Shown here: one piece after another, positions 54,420 through 62,492 of the stretch
Numbering within the stretch: the stretch's first letter is position 1
How the letters are laid out: every line of letters starts with the position of its first letter
Assembly: GCF_936943645.1 (NCBI RefSeq)
Contig: NZ_CAKZJO010000081.1
Span: 62,001-126,000 of the forward strand
Direction: 5' to 3'
Length of the DNA: 64,000 nucleotides
From: an uncultured Bradyrhizobium sp.
GTDB taxonomy: Bacteria > Pseudomonadota > Alphaproteobacteria > Rhizobiales > Xanthobacteraceae
Position numbers and translations under genes: made by a program
The notes under the pieces: model-generated
The model's database searches: none
What the model saw: only the letters and a program-made list of their open reading frames with translations
What the model was told of the DNA's origin: nothing

Positions 54420-55094
54420 TCAGCTTTCCGGAGCCGACGACGCAATCGGCAGGCTCAGCGGAGCGCCTCCAACGGAGACCGGTCCCAGAGGCTTGGTCTC
54501 CCGCGTGTCCCGCACCATCCGCTTGCGCATCGCGGGAGACAATCCGTAGCGCGCATGCGCCTTTCGGATGGAGGACGTGACGTCCGACATCGTCATCGTG
54601 CTCTGCAGCGCATCGATCTTCGCGATCAGCGACGACAGCTGCGAGGACATCTTCCTCACATCGACCCGCTCATCCGTGATGCTCTGTCGCAGCGACAGCA
54701 GCACCATTGAATCCTGCTGCAGCAAAACCGAGTTCTGATCCGCTGCCTGATTGTTCTGTTGCAGCAACGCGGTGTGTTGCTGCTGGGCCGCCTGAATGTC
54801 CTTCAACGCAGCGATGACGGGATCCGGCTTTGGCTCGGACGCTTCGAAGCGCGGGAGCAGTTCGGCCAGGCGGCCGACATTCAACGACGACAAATCGGCT
54901 TGCGACGTATAGACGGCCGCCGCGCCGTTGATGGCCAGGGCACAGATTGCAAAGGCCAGGATCGATTTGCGGCTGGATCGCTTGACCGGCTCAGGCGCTT
55001 CGAGCATCTCGGGTTCATCGCCCGATGCGGCAGCTGCCAGGGCTGCGGCGTCTAGCTCTTCGGCGAAGCTTGCCGTTTCGAATGTCGTGGTCAC
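54420..55094 (-). CDS. Single-span membrane protein with periplasmic coiled coil
   Basis: A protein of about 224 residues, not recognised. An acidic cytoplasmic N-terminus (EELDAAALAAAASGDEPEMLEAPEPVKR) is followed by one membrane helix (ILAFAICALAINGAAAVY) and a Gln-rich coiled coil (AALKDIQAAQQQHTALLQQNNQAADQNSVLLQQD), then a basic tail (KAHARYGLSPAMRKRMVRD). No ATG is available: GTG 55094 is chosen because GGGG lies upstream; TTG at 55109 is possible. Upstream sequence to 55431 holds no gene. Confidence 0.65.
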   Translation of the reverse strand: MTTTFETASFAEELDAAALAAAASGDEPEMLEAPEPVKRSSRKSILAFAICALAINGAAAVYTSQADLSSLNVGRLAELLPRFEASEPKPDPVIAALKDIQAAQQQHTALLQQNNQAADQNSVLLQQDSMVLLSLRQSITDERVDVRKMSSQLSSLIAKIDALQSTMTMSDVTSSIRKAHARYGLSPAMRKRMVRDTRETKPLGPVSVGGAPLSLPIASSAPES

Positions 55095-55431
55095 GTGCGT
55101 GGACCCCAATGAGCGAGCAACAGGCAGCCGCCCCTGGAACGTCCTCGCGACGAGTCCTTGTACGCAGCACCCAACTACAACTGTCTAAAATTGTGAGCAT
55201 TTTGAATTAATTCCACGTTAGCGGCCTGGCGCGGCGACCCCGGCCGATTACGGGGCCGTGCAGCCATTCCCAGTCCCACATCCTGGGCAGCGGATCTTCC
55301 GAAGATCACATCGTGCAGCTGTTTTGCCCGACGGGAGCAAACAGGCCCTTCCGCCGGATTCAAAAAGCCTTGCGCCAGCGCCACTTAGCTACTGTGCATG
55401 GGGTTGTTTTCGCGTTTTTTGAACCGGCCCA
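55095..55431. other. Intergenic stretch between Mfd-like gene and membrane protein
   Basis: No gene seen. Contains promoter-length AT-richer DNA near 55180-55215 and a GCTGTTTTGCCCGACGGG motif (near 55318) that I recall as recurring in Bradyrhizobium intergenic DNA. Nothing else stands out. Confidence 0.35.
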
Positions 55432-58400
55432 CTAACCTTCGTCCAGCAGCTCGAACAATTCCTCCACCCGGGCAAACGGCGCGTCCTGCATCTTGGCGTG
55501 ATAGACGACGCGATCACCGTCGCGCTGCAGCGACTTGCCTCGCGATTTGCGCAAGCGCCCGGGCAGGAACGTCGCGGCGGCCGCCTCGGGGCCGACGTCG
55601 AGGCGGATGATGCCTCTGCGCTTGCATTCGAGCCTGAGCCGGGCGGCGGCGAAGAAGTCACGCGCGACCTTCGGCAGCGGGCCGAAGCGGCGTGCGGTTT
55701 CCTCCTCGAGGTCTTCGAGATCGTCCTCGTCAGTGCATCGTGCAGCACGCGCATAGAGCTCGAGGCGCACCGGCTCGGACTGCACGTAGGTCTCCGGCAG
55801 CATGTCCGCGACCGGCAGGTTCAGGTCCGGCACCCACACCGCCTGCCCCTCGTCGAGCTTCTCCGAAGCCATCTTGAGGAGGTGGCTGTAGAGCACGGGC
55901 CCGAACACCTGGACGTGGCCGGATTGCTGCTCCGAGAACAGATCGCCCGCGCCCCTGAGGTCGAGGTCGCGCTCGCTGATCGCAAAGCCCGCGCCGGGCC
56001 GGCTGAACTCCTCGAGCACGGCGAGCCGCTTCTCGGATTGTCCTGATGCCGTCTCGGTCAACAGATGGGCGAAGGCTCGGATGCCGCCGCGGCCGACGCG
56101 GCCGCGCAGCTGATGCAGCTGGGCGAGGCCGAACTTCTCCGGCCAGCACACCACGATGGTGTTGGCGCGGGGAATGTCGAGGCCGCTCTCGACGATGTTG
56201 GTTGCGAGCAGCACGTCCGCCCTGCCCTCGACGAAGCTCATCATGCGGTCGTCGATCTCGTCGGCCGCCAACCTGCCATGCAGGCAGACGATGCGTAAGT
56301 CCGGCGCCACCGCCTGCACCCGCGCCAGCATCGGATCGAGATCCTGGATGCGCGGGCAGATCAGGAAGCTCTGGCCATGGCGACGTTGCTCGCGCAGCAG
56401 CGCCGACGCGATGGCCGCATCCGACAGCGGCGCGATCCGCGTCGCAACCGGCAGCCGGTGCACCGGGGGCGAGGCGATCACGCTGAGATCGCGGAAGCCG
56501 GCAAGGCCCGCGGCGAGCGTGCGCGGGATCGGCGTCGCGCTCATCATCAGCACATGGGCATTCTTGGCGAGGCCCGACAGCTTGGCCTTCTCGGCCGCGC
56601 CAAAATGCTGCTCCTCGTCGATGATGACGAGGCCGAGATCGTCGAACCTGACGTCCTTGGCCGTCAACGCCTGCGTGCCGATCACGACCTTGATCCGGCC
56701 GCTGCGCAGGCCCTCCCTGGTCTCCCGCAGCTCCGCGCCCGAGGTTGCCCGCGACAGGTTGCCCACCTCGATGCCGAACGGCGCAAAGCGCTTCTGGAAA
56801 GTTGCCACATGCTGGCGGGCGAGCACCGTCGTCGGCACCGCGATCGCCACCTGCTTGCCCGACAGCACGACAGCGGCCGCCGCGCGCAACGCCACCTCGG
56901 TCTTGCCAAACCCGACGTCACCGCAGATCACCCGGTCCATGGGATGGCCGGAGGCAAGATCGTCGAGCACGTCGCGGATCGCCTTGGCCTGGTCGATCGT
57001 CGTGAAGTAAGGGAAACGCGCGACGAACTTCTCGTAGGCCGATCCCGGCGGCACCAGCTTTTCGCCGCGCCGCTTGCGGCGCTGGCTGATGTGCTTGGCG
57101 AGCGCCTTGCCGGCAATCTGGATCTCGCGCTCGGCTGCCGTGCGGCGCGCCCACCATGTGCTGCCATCGGCCTTGTCGAGCGCGAGCTTGCCGAGCTCGG
57201 CCGCGTAAGGCCACATCATGGCGAGATCGGACGGCGGCACCAGCACCGCGTTGTCGCCGGCGAATTTCAGGCGGATCATCTCCCGCAAGCCGCCGCCGCC
57301 GGTGTTGACGCTCTGCAGGCCGTCGAGCACGCCGAGGCCGCGCTGGAGGTGGATCACCACCGTGCCCTGCTCGGGCGCGTCGGCATGGTCAAAGGCCGCG
57401 GTCCAGGCGCGCGCCATCGGCTGCGGATGATGCGCCCGGCTGCCGAGCACGTCGGAGGCCGTCACGACGACGAGCGGTTTCTTCCCCGGCACCACGAAGC
57501 CGGCATCGAAATCAGCCAGCAGCGCCGCCTCGCCGCTGCGGCTCCGCGTCGCCTCGTCCCAGTCCTCGCAGCGCTGTGCCTTGACGCCGCTCATCCGCTC
57601 CATCACGCGCAGATCGTCCTCCTGCGCCGCGACGAGGATCAGCCGCGATCCGGCCCGGCGTGTCTCCTCGACGAAGGCACGCAGCGCCTTCCGGGTGGAT
57701 GTCAGCTTGGAAAATTCAGGGATGGTCTGGAAGGACGAGGCGCGCGGCAGCACCTTCATGCCCTTGGAGAGCTGCGTCCAGTCGCGCCGTCCGAGATATT
57801 CGCGCTCACGCTCCGCGCGCGGGGCGGCCTCCTCGATCGTATCGAGCCAGCCGTCGGCGTGCACCGGGACGCCTGCATCGGCGATCCATTTGGCGCGCCC
57901 GCAATAGTCGAACAGCGTCGCGCGCTTGCCGCGTTTGCCGGCAAGGCCGAGCCGCTCCGACATGGGGTCGACGAGAAGCTCCTTGGTCTCGAAGATGATC
58001 CTGTGCTCGTTCGGATCGAACGCCACGATCCTTCTGATCGCGCGATCCGAATGCTCGATCCGGAACGGCCCCAGCGCGCCCGCGGGGAAGATCTCGAAAG
58101 TCTGGCCGTGGAACAAAGCCCCGCCCGGATAATCCGGCTCGTCGTCCAGATCGTATCCGAGGGATTCGAGGCGCGCCTCGAGCTCGCGCTCGGAGAACGC
58201 GCCGCCCACCTTCAGGCTCAGGCTCAGCCGCAACAGGCTCGCCGGCGACGGCAGGCGCTCCATCACGGCTTCCACCGTCGAGACGAGAAACACCGGCTTC
58301 TTGGATTTCGCGAGGCGCCTCAGGACGGAGGCTCTGCGCCCTGCGAGCTCGTGCGACGGCTCCAGCTGATCGAACGGCAAGGTGTTCAAGCGCGGAAACA

Positions 58401-58707
58401 CCAGGACCTCGCAGGAGGAATCGAGCGCGTGAATGACGCTGCCGAGCCGCTCCGCCCTGTTCTCGTTCTCGGCGAGAAAGACGATGCCGCTACGCCCGGA
58501 CTCTTTCCATCGGGCAAGCAGATGCAGAGCGAGCACCCCGAGCGGCGACGACGACGAGATCGCGCCGCGCTGTGTCCTTGTGCTCTTCCTCGTCGACGTC
58601 TTGTGTGTCGACGTCCTGTTTGGCGACGTCTTCCTCGGCAACGCCTTCTTCGGCGGCGTCTTGTTCGGGAGCGTCTTGGCCACCCGCGCCTTTTTGGTCT
58701 GCCTCAC
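55432..58707 (-). CDS. Second Mfd-like transcription-repair coupling helicase
   Basis: A protein of about 1091 residues closely following Mfd domain order: UvrB-like part (LAENENRAERLGSVIHAL onward), a diverged polymerase-interaction domain (VVIHLQRGLGVLDGLQ), motor with GFGKT (K602), DEEQHFG, SATPIPRT, QLRGRVGRGG, and a C-terminal TRCF-like domain. It keeps all motor motifs, so it is probably an active translocase. It differs from the mfd at 26-30 kb by an N-terminal Lys/Thr-rich tail (about residues 5-45, KTxPxK units). The start is uncertain: GTG 58707 or TTG 58740. Its specialised role is unknown. Confidence 0.85.
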   Translation of the reverse strand: MRQTKKARVAKTLPNKTPPKKALPRKTSPNRTSTHKTSTRKSTRTQRGAISSSSPLGVLALHLLARWKESGRSGIVFLAENENRAERLGSVIHALDSSCEVLVFPRLNTLPFDQLEPSHELAGRRASVLRRLAKSKKPVFLVSTVEAVMERLPSPASLLRLSLSLKVGGAFSERELEARLESLGYDLDDEPDYPGGALFHGQTFEIFPAGALGPFRIEHSDRAIRRIVAFDPNEHRIIFETKELLVDPMSERLGLAGKRGKRATLFDYCGRAKWIADAGVPVHADGWLDTIEEAAPRAEREREYLGRRDWTQLSKGMKVLPRASSFQTIPEFSKLTSTRKALRAFVEETRRAGSRLILVAAQEDDLRVMERMSGVKAQRCEDWDEATRSRSGEAALLADFDAGFVVPGKKPLVVVTASDVLGSRAHHPQPMARAWTAAFDHADAPEQGTVVIHLQRGLGVLDGLQSVNTGGGGLREMIRLKFAGDNAVLVPPSDLAMMWPYAAELGKLALDKADGSTWWARRTAAEREIQIAGKALAKHISQRRKRRGEKLVPPGSAYEKFVARFPYFTTIDQAKAIRDVLDDLASGHPMDRVICGDVGFGKTEVALRAAAAVVLSGKQVAIAVPTTVLARQHVATFQKRFAPFGIEVGNLSRATSGAELRETREGLRSGRIKVVIGTQALTAKDVRFDDLGLVIIDEEQHFGAAEKAKLSGLAKNAHVLMMSATPIPRTLAAGLAGFRDLSVIASPPVHRLPVATRIAPLSDAAIASALLREQRRHGQSFLICPRIQDLDPMLARVQAVAPDLRIVCLHGRLAADEIDDRMMSFVEGRADVLLATNIVESGLDIPRANTIVVCWPEKFGLAQLHQLRGRVGRGGIRAFAHLLTETASGQSEKRLAVLEEFSRPGAGFAISERDLDLRGAGDLFSEQQSGHVQVFGPVLYSHLLKMASEKLDEGQAVWVPDLNLPVADMLPETYVQSEPVRLELYARAARCTDEDDLEDLEEETARRFGPLPKVARDFFAAARLRLECKRRGIIRLDVGPEAAAATFLPGRLRKSRGKSLQRDGDRVVYHAKMQDAPFARVEELFELLDEG

Positions 58708-58960
58708 GTGAATCCGTTTCTGGTCGTAAACCGTCGTCAACTGAACGCCAGTCGCCCTCGTTCCGAATCGGCGACGTCGCGCCCTGCATATGGGATTTGC
58801 CCGGTGAACGCACGCCTGGTGGCAACGTTCAGCGCGGCGCTGCGATCCCGCCACAAGGGCCGTTTGATCGAGCTGTGGATGGGAACTGGCGCGGCGCGGG
58901 ATCTGCGTCCGTCGACGCAACGCTTGGCGCGATTGTAAACACCCGGCGCGCAAGAAGATA

Positions 58961-58993
58961 CGAAAAACCCCAGCGCTTGGAGCCACGCTGGGG
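58961..58993 (-). terminator. Orphan intrinsic terminator, minus strand
   Basis: Read on the minus strand, CCCCAGCG (58993-58986), a 10-base loop, and CGCTGGGG (58975-58968) are followed by TTTTTCG. This is a strong terminator, yet no gene ends into it; it lies about 260 bp upstream of the Mfd-like start. It may close a small RNA or attenuate the helicase transcript. Confidence 0.65.
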
Positions 58994-59057
58994 CGTTTCG
59001 TTCAAAATGAATTGGTCAAGCAATGACGTCTTCATAGCAGCAACATCGCCGCTCGCT

Positions 59058-59073
59058 TGTGAACTGGTTCACA
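59058..59073. promoter_or_regulatory. CRP-type palindrome TGTGA-N6-TCACA
   Basis: TGTGAACTGGTTCACA is a perfect 16-bp palindrome and matches exactly the TGTGA-N6-TCACA consensus of CRP-family proteins. It sits in the non-coding stretch upstream of the Mfd-like gene. The regulator is unknown; a Crp/Fnr-family gene lies at 10.7-11.5 kb but need not bind it. Confidence 0.45.
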
Positions 59074-59092
59074 CATCATCCGGCAAACAAAC

Positions 59093-59116
59093 GACCTCAG
59101 CGCGGGGGCTGAGGTC
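59093..59116 (-). terminator. Second orphan hairpin, minus strand
   Basis: GACCTCAGC and GCTGAGGTC form a perfect 9-bp stem with a 6-base loop. Read on the minus strand it is followed by GTTTGTTTG, a weak terminator tail. No gene leads into it. Confidence 0.5.
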
Positions 59117-59343
59117 GCCAACCTTGGTGGGGAAGGTTTACTCGCGGCCCGGGGGCTTTGGGGCTTGGGGATGGGCCGAGAGCCAGGATTCGACGCCTGC
59201 CGGGCACGGTCGTTCCAAAACTGCAGGCCGGGCATTGGCCGGGCCGGCACATTCCGTCCCCAACATGCCGGAGCGGAATACCGCATTCGCCGTTTGAGCG
59301 CGCCCGCACCGCGCGCTACGATGCTCCTTTTACGGAGGCTCAT

Positions 59344-59583
59344 TTGAAACCACTGATTTTCATCGCCGCCACAGCGCTGCTTGCAACGGCTCCCGCCCGC
59401 TCACAGACGCTGGTCGATCCCAGCAAGGTTGCTCCCGAATATCGCGAGGCCGCCGAGAAGCGCCGGGCCGAGCAGTTGCGCCAGCGCGAATGCGCACTGA
59501 AGGCGGATCTCGAGAAGGTGCTGCCCAGGGATCGCACCGCCTTTCTGAACCATTGCCTGGACGCGATGGCGGCCAGGCAATAG
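59344..59583 (+). CDS. Small secreted protein
   Basis: A 79-residue protein starting with TTG at 59344, supported by GGAGG 5 bases upstream. Signal peptide PLIFIAATALLATAPARSQ, then a charged helical mature part of about 58 residues (YREAAEKRRAEQLRQRECALKADLEKVLPRDR) with two cysteines that could pair. Function unknown, probably periplasmic. Confidence 0.72.
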   Translation: MKPLIFIAATALLATAPARSQTLVDPSKVAPEYREAAEKRRAEQLRQRECALKADLEKVLPRDRTAFLNHCLDAMAARQ

Positions 59584-59750
59584 CGGCCGCCGGCCTGTTT
59601 CAAACCGGCATCGTCCACGGCCAGGACGCGGCCGGGGGACGGCGCTTGGCCGCGCGTTCTGCGACATCCGGCCGCGAAAGCCTTCAGGGTTTCTTCAGAC
59701 TTTTGGGATGAGCTGACGATCCATTTTCAAAGTCATTGTTGTTCCCGCGC

Positions 59751-60035
59751 ATGAGTTCAGTCCAAATTCAATGCACGCGGTGCAAGAACGTGTTTCGCGA
59801 TCGCGCCGGGCGGTTGCAGGACGGCTATTCCCGGCAATGTCCGAGCTGCGAAGTGGTGCTGTTCTTCGCCGAGGACTCTCAACATCCCTTCATCAAGCGC
59901 GCGATGCGCAATGCGCGCAAGGTCCGCAAGGAGATGCGCGAGCTCGAGGCCGCGAAGCTTGCTGCGCCCGAACCGCGGGGCACGCAGTCGAGGAGGTTCG
60001 CCGGACGGACGCGATCGGCGGAACGCGAGGACTAG
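59751..60035 (+). CDS. Zinc-ribbon protein
   Basis: A 94-residue protein with an N-terminal zinc ribbon, C8-x2-C11 (CTRC) and C30-x2-C33 (CPSC), then a basic helical tail (KRAMRNARKVRKEMRELEAAK). ATG 59751 opens the conserved part. It may bind nucleic acid. It stops 2 bp before the end of the convergent Nudix gene. Confidence 0.7.
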   Translation: MSSVQIQCTRCKNVFRDRAGRLQDGYSRQCPSCEVVLFFAEDSQHPFIKRAMRNARKVRKEMRELEAAKLAAPEPRGTQSRRFAGRTRSAERED

Positions 60036-60036
60036 C

Positions 60037-60441
60037 TCACCGCCGCCTTTGCTTCCTCGGAAACAGGCGGTCGCGGATGTAGCGCGAGGTCGGCGTCAGG
60101 CGGAGGCCGCGCGGCTTCTGCCAGGCGGCGCGGTCGATCTCCTTCTTGTCGCCGATCGCCAGCCGGCCCTTGGCTGTCTTGGCGATGAAGATCGCGTCGC
60201 TCATCTTGCGGCCGGAGCGCTTGTTCCTCGCCGTCACTTCCTTCCAGAGGCTGATCCTGCCGAGCTTCAGCTTGGGCAGCTCCTCCTTGATCTCCCGCCG
60301 CAGGCAATCCTTGTCGGACTCGCGCGCCCGCTTGCGGCCGCCCGGGAACATCCACAGGCCGTCCGACCGGCGTCTGACCAACAATACCTTGCCGCGCCTC
60401 GCGGCAACCAGCTTGGAAGACTTCGCCATCACTGCCGTCAT
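60037..60441 (-). CDS. Nudix hydrolase
   Basis: A 134-residue Nudix protein hydrolysing a nucleoside-diphosphate-linked substrate. The Nudix box is G35-x5-E41-x7-R49-E50-x2-E53-E54; the final box Gly is replaced by Pro56, a conservative deviation. The upstream WMFPGG strand and the very basic C-terminus (RDRLFPRKQRRR) are notable. Size and sequence recall the human DIPP (diphosphoinositol/diadenosine polyphosphate) group common in rhizobia. ATG 60441 or 60429 could start it; neither has a strong Shine-Dalgarno. Confidence 0.85.
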   Translation of the reverse strand: MTAVMAKSSKLVAARRGKVLLVRRRSDGLWMFPGGRKRARESDKDCLRREIKEELPKLKLGRISLWKEVTARNKRSGRKMSDAIFIAKTAKGRLAIGDKKEIDRAAWQKPRGLRLTPTSRYIRDRLFPRKQRRR

Positions 60442-60570
60442 TGAAACAGAATCGTCCCAATCGTAACTTGTCTAGTCGAACAGACAAGTTCGCGGCGCGC
60501 CTTGACCACAGCTGCGCGCCGTCGGGTCCCGGCGCGGCGCCTCGGGCGGATCGCGCCGATCGGGGCGAGA

Positions 60571-61656
60571 TCAGCTCTTGCCCGCCCCTGCCCGGTCCTC
60601 GGTCCTGATCCAGGCCATCATCATCTCCCAGGCCACCGACAGGATGATCGGCCCGATGAACAGGCCGACGATGCCGTGGGCGAGCGTGCCGCCGATCACG
60701 CCGACGAAGATCACGATGGTCGGCGTGGTCAGGCCGCGCCCCATGACGAGCGGCTTCAGCATGGTGTCGATGAAGCCGACGACGACGAGAAACACGGTGA
60801 GCAGCAGCGCCGTGGTGACGTCCTTGGCAGTCCAGATCCAGATGATCACCGGCAGCAGCACGAGGAAGGCGCCGATCTGCACGATCGAGAGCAGCAGCAC
60901 GATGAAGGCGAGAAGGCCGGCGCTCGGCACCGCCGCGAGCTTGAAGCCGATGCCGGCGAGCAACGCCTGCACGATCGCAACGCCGATCACGCCCTGCGCC
61001 ACCGCGCGGATGGTCGCGCCCGCGAGCCCGAGGAAATGCTCGCTCTGCTCGGGCACGATGCGAAACAGGAAGCCGCGGCCGGCCGCCACGAACCGCGGCC
61101 CATGCGGAAACAAGAAGCCCGCCACGAACACCGAGACCAGGAACTGGAGCGTGCCGACGCCGGCATCGCCCGCGAGCGAAAGCAGCGGGCCGGCCAGCGG
61201 CTGGAGATACGGCGCGAACTCGCGCACCACCGCGCGGACATTGGTGTAGGCCTGGTCCCAGAGTTCGTAGAGCCAGGGCCCGACCAGCGGCCACGATTTG
61301 AGCTGTTCGGGCGCGGCCTGAAGCGCCAGATCGCCGGTGCCGAGCTGGTGTGCCAGCTCGCGCACGCCGTCCACCGCGCTGATGCCGAGCCAGGTCGCCG
61401 GACCGATGACGATGCCGAGCGTGATCAGGGTCAGGATCGCTGCTGCGGTCTTGGGCCGGCCGCCGAGCACTTTGGCCACCCAGCTGAAAGCCGGATAGAA
61501 CGCAACCGCCAGCACGCCGCTCCAGGCCAGGATCGGCACGAACGGGCGGATGATCAGGAAGGTCCAGATGATCAGCAGGGCCAGCAGGCCGAGCCGGATC
61601 ACGAGCTGGATGATGTCCTCTCCCGTCAGGAGCTGACGGAGACTTTTCACGGGCAC
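60571..61656 (-). CDS. AI-2E family transporter
   Basis: A 361-residue membrane protein of the AI-2E (PerM/YdiK/TqsA) family with about eight helices. Typical stretches are LLIIWTFLIIRPFVPILAWSGVLAVAFYP near the start, then FRIVPEQSEHFLGLAGATIRAVAQGVIGVAIVQALLAGIGF and DTMLKPLVMGRGLTTPTIVIFVGVIGGTLAHGIVGLFIGPIIL. These proteins export AI-2 or act as ion antiporters; substrate unknown. It starts with GTG 61656, after AAGGAAAGCA; GTG 61650 is the alternative. Monocistronic. Confidence 0.88.
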   Translation of the reverse strand: MPVKSLRQLLTGEDIIQLVIRLGLLALLIIWTFLIIRPFVPILAWSGVLAVAFYPAFSWVAKVLGGRPKTAAAILTLITLGIVIGPATWLGISAVDGVRELAHQLGTGDLALQAAPEQLKSWPLVGPWLYELWDQAYTNVRAVVREFAPYLQPLAGPLLSLAGDAGVGTLQFLVSVFVAGFLFPHGPRFVAAGRGFLFRIVPEQSEHFLGLAGATIRAVAQGVIGVAIVQALLAGIGFKLAAVPSAGLLAFIVLLLSIVQIGAFLVLLPVIIWIWTAKDVTTALLLTVFLVVVGFIDTMLKPLVMGRGLTTPTIVIFVGVIGGTLAHGIVGLFIGPIILSVAWEMMMAWIRTEDRAGAGKS

Positions 61657-61840
61657 TGCTTTCCTTGCGGCATGAACGCAACTTCCGGTGCTTGCGAGGC
61701 CTGTCCGTTATTGCTAGCAACGCATCCGGCGTCAAGACGACTGGAACCGCCCCGGGGGCCGCGATTAGGAACCCATCGGACCATTCCGCATTCGAAAGGC
61801 GATGACACGCCCTCCAAGACAGTCCGCCGAGCACGTTGGG

Positions 61841-62014
61841 ATGCATCGCGGCATCCACTATTCTCTCAAGCCCAATGCCGCACCGGGCTATTGGCGCTAT
61901 GTCTATGCCATCGCCAACAGGGTCCGCTCCGGGCGGGTGCAAGGCCGGCTTCAGCTGCTCGCGATCAGGCGGGTACAGATGCGCATCGACCGGGACATGC
62001 GAAGCGGCGACTGA
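61841..62014 (+). CDS. Small hypothetical protein
   Basis: A 57-residue frame starting MHRGIHYSLKPNAAPGYWRYVY and ending in a basic helix (RLQLLAIRRVQMRIDRDMRSGD). The pattern of aromatic-rich strand then helix recalls short Bradyrhizobium hypothetical proteins. Shine-Dalgarno weak (GTTGGGG). Support is moderate. Confidence 0.5.
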   Translation: MHRGIHYSLKPNAAPGYWRYVYAIANRVRSGRVQGRLQLLAIRRVQMRIDRDMRSGD

Positions 62015-62156
62015 TCCGGGTGCCCGCGCGGATCTCTCACGGACCCGCGGCCGCGGCTTGGCTAACGCCCGTTAACCGGATTTCCGCCGGCCCATTTACG
62101 CCGCTGCAAACGCCCGCAACTAGCCTGCATCGAGGTCCCCAAAAACACTGCGTGCA

Positions 62157-62384
62157 ATGGCCAACAGCATCTGGACGATCGAAGAATTCACCTGCACCGG
62201 TTGCAGCATGAACTACACCGCGACCAGAGAGGAGCACAGCGAAGCGCATGCCGGCAGCTTCAAGTGCACCATCTGCAGCGGCGTGGTGCACGCCTGGTCC
62301 GGCAAGTATCACTTCTTCGGCTGGAAAGCGGTGACGACCCGACCGCCCGTGTTCGGACGGCGCTGGGCCGGCGCCGGCTGGTAG
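62157..62384 (+). CDS. Small Cys-rich (zinc-binding) protein
   Basis: A 75-residue protein with CxxC pairs at C13-C16 (CTGC) and C37-C40 (CTIC), a probable zinc ribbon, followed by an aromatic segment (HAWSGKYHFFGWKAV). Start ATG 62157 (MANSIWTIEEF). Unrelated in sequence to the other two zinc-ribbon proteins in the window. Confidence 0.7.
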   Translation: MANSIWTIEEFTCTGCSMNYTATREEHSEAHAGSFKCTICSGVVHAWSGKYHFFGWKAVTTRPPVFGRRWAGAGW

Positions 62385-62492
62385 GTCCAGGGCAAGGGCG
62401 CCTCCTGGTCATTGCGGCCTGCGTGAACTGCGGCTTCTGCTCCTCTGCGGCACCGGCTAGATTTCCCTTCCCGCAACTGATGCCGATAGCCG

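Larger units (their letters stand above)
58708..59343. other. Regulatory-looking region without a clear gene
   Basis: No protein gene is supported here. It contains two hairpins that would terminate minus-strand transcription (58968-58993 and 59093-59116) and a CRP-type palindrome (59058-59073), each listed. A 68-codon minus-strand frame at 58829-59035 starts MKTSLLDQFILNE but runs through the first hairpin and looks non-genic. Confidence 0.45.

Noticed and set aside
56377..58938. Long plus-strand frame opposite the second Mfd-like gene
   Set aside because: Same shadow effect: low-complexity Arg/Ala composition, no motif, and all helicase motifs lie on the minus strand.
58829..59035. Small minus-strand frame starting MKTSLLDQF
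   Set aside because: It runs through a strong terminator hairpin, becomes Pro/Ser/Arg-rich and has no Shine-Dalgarno.
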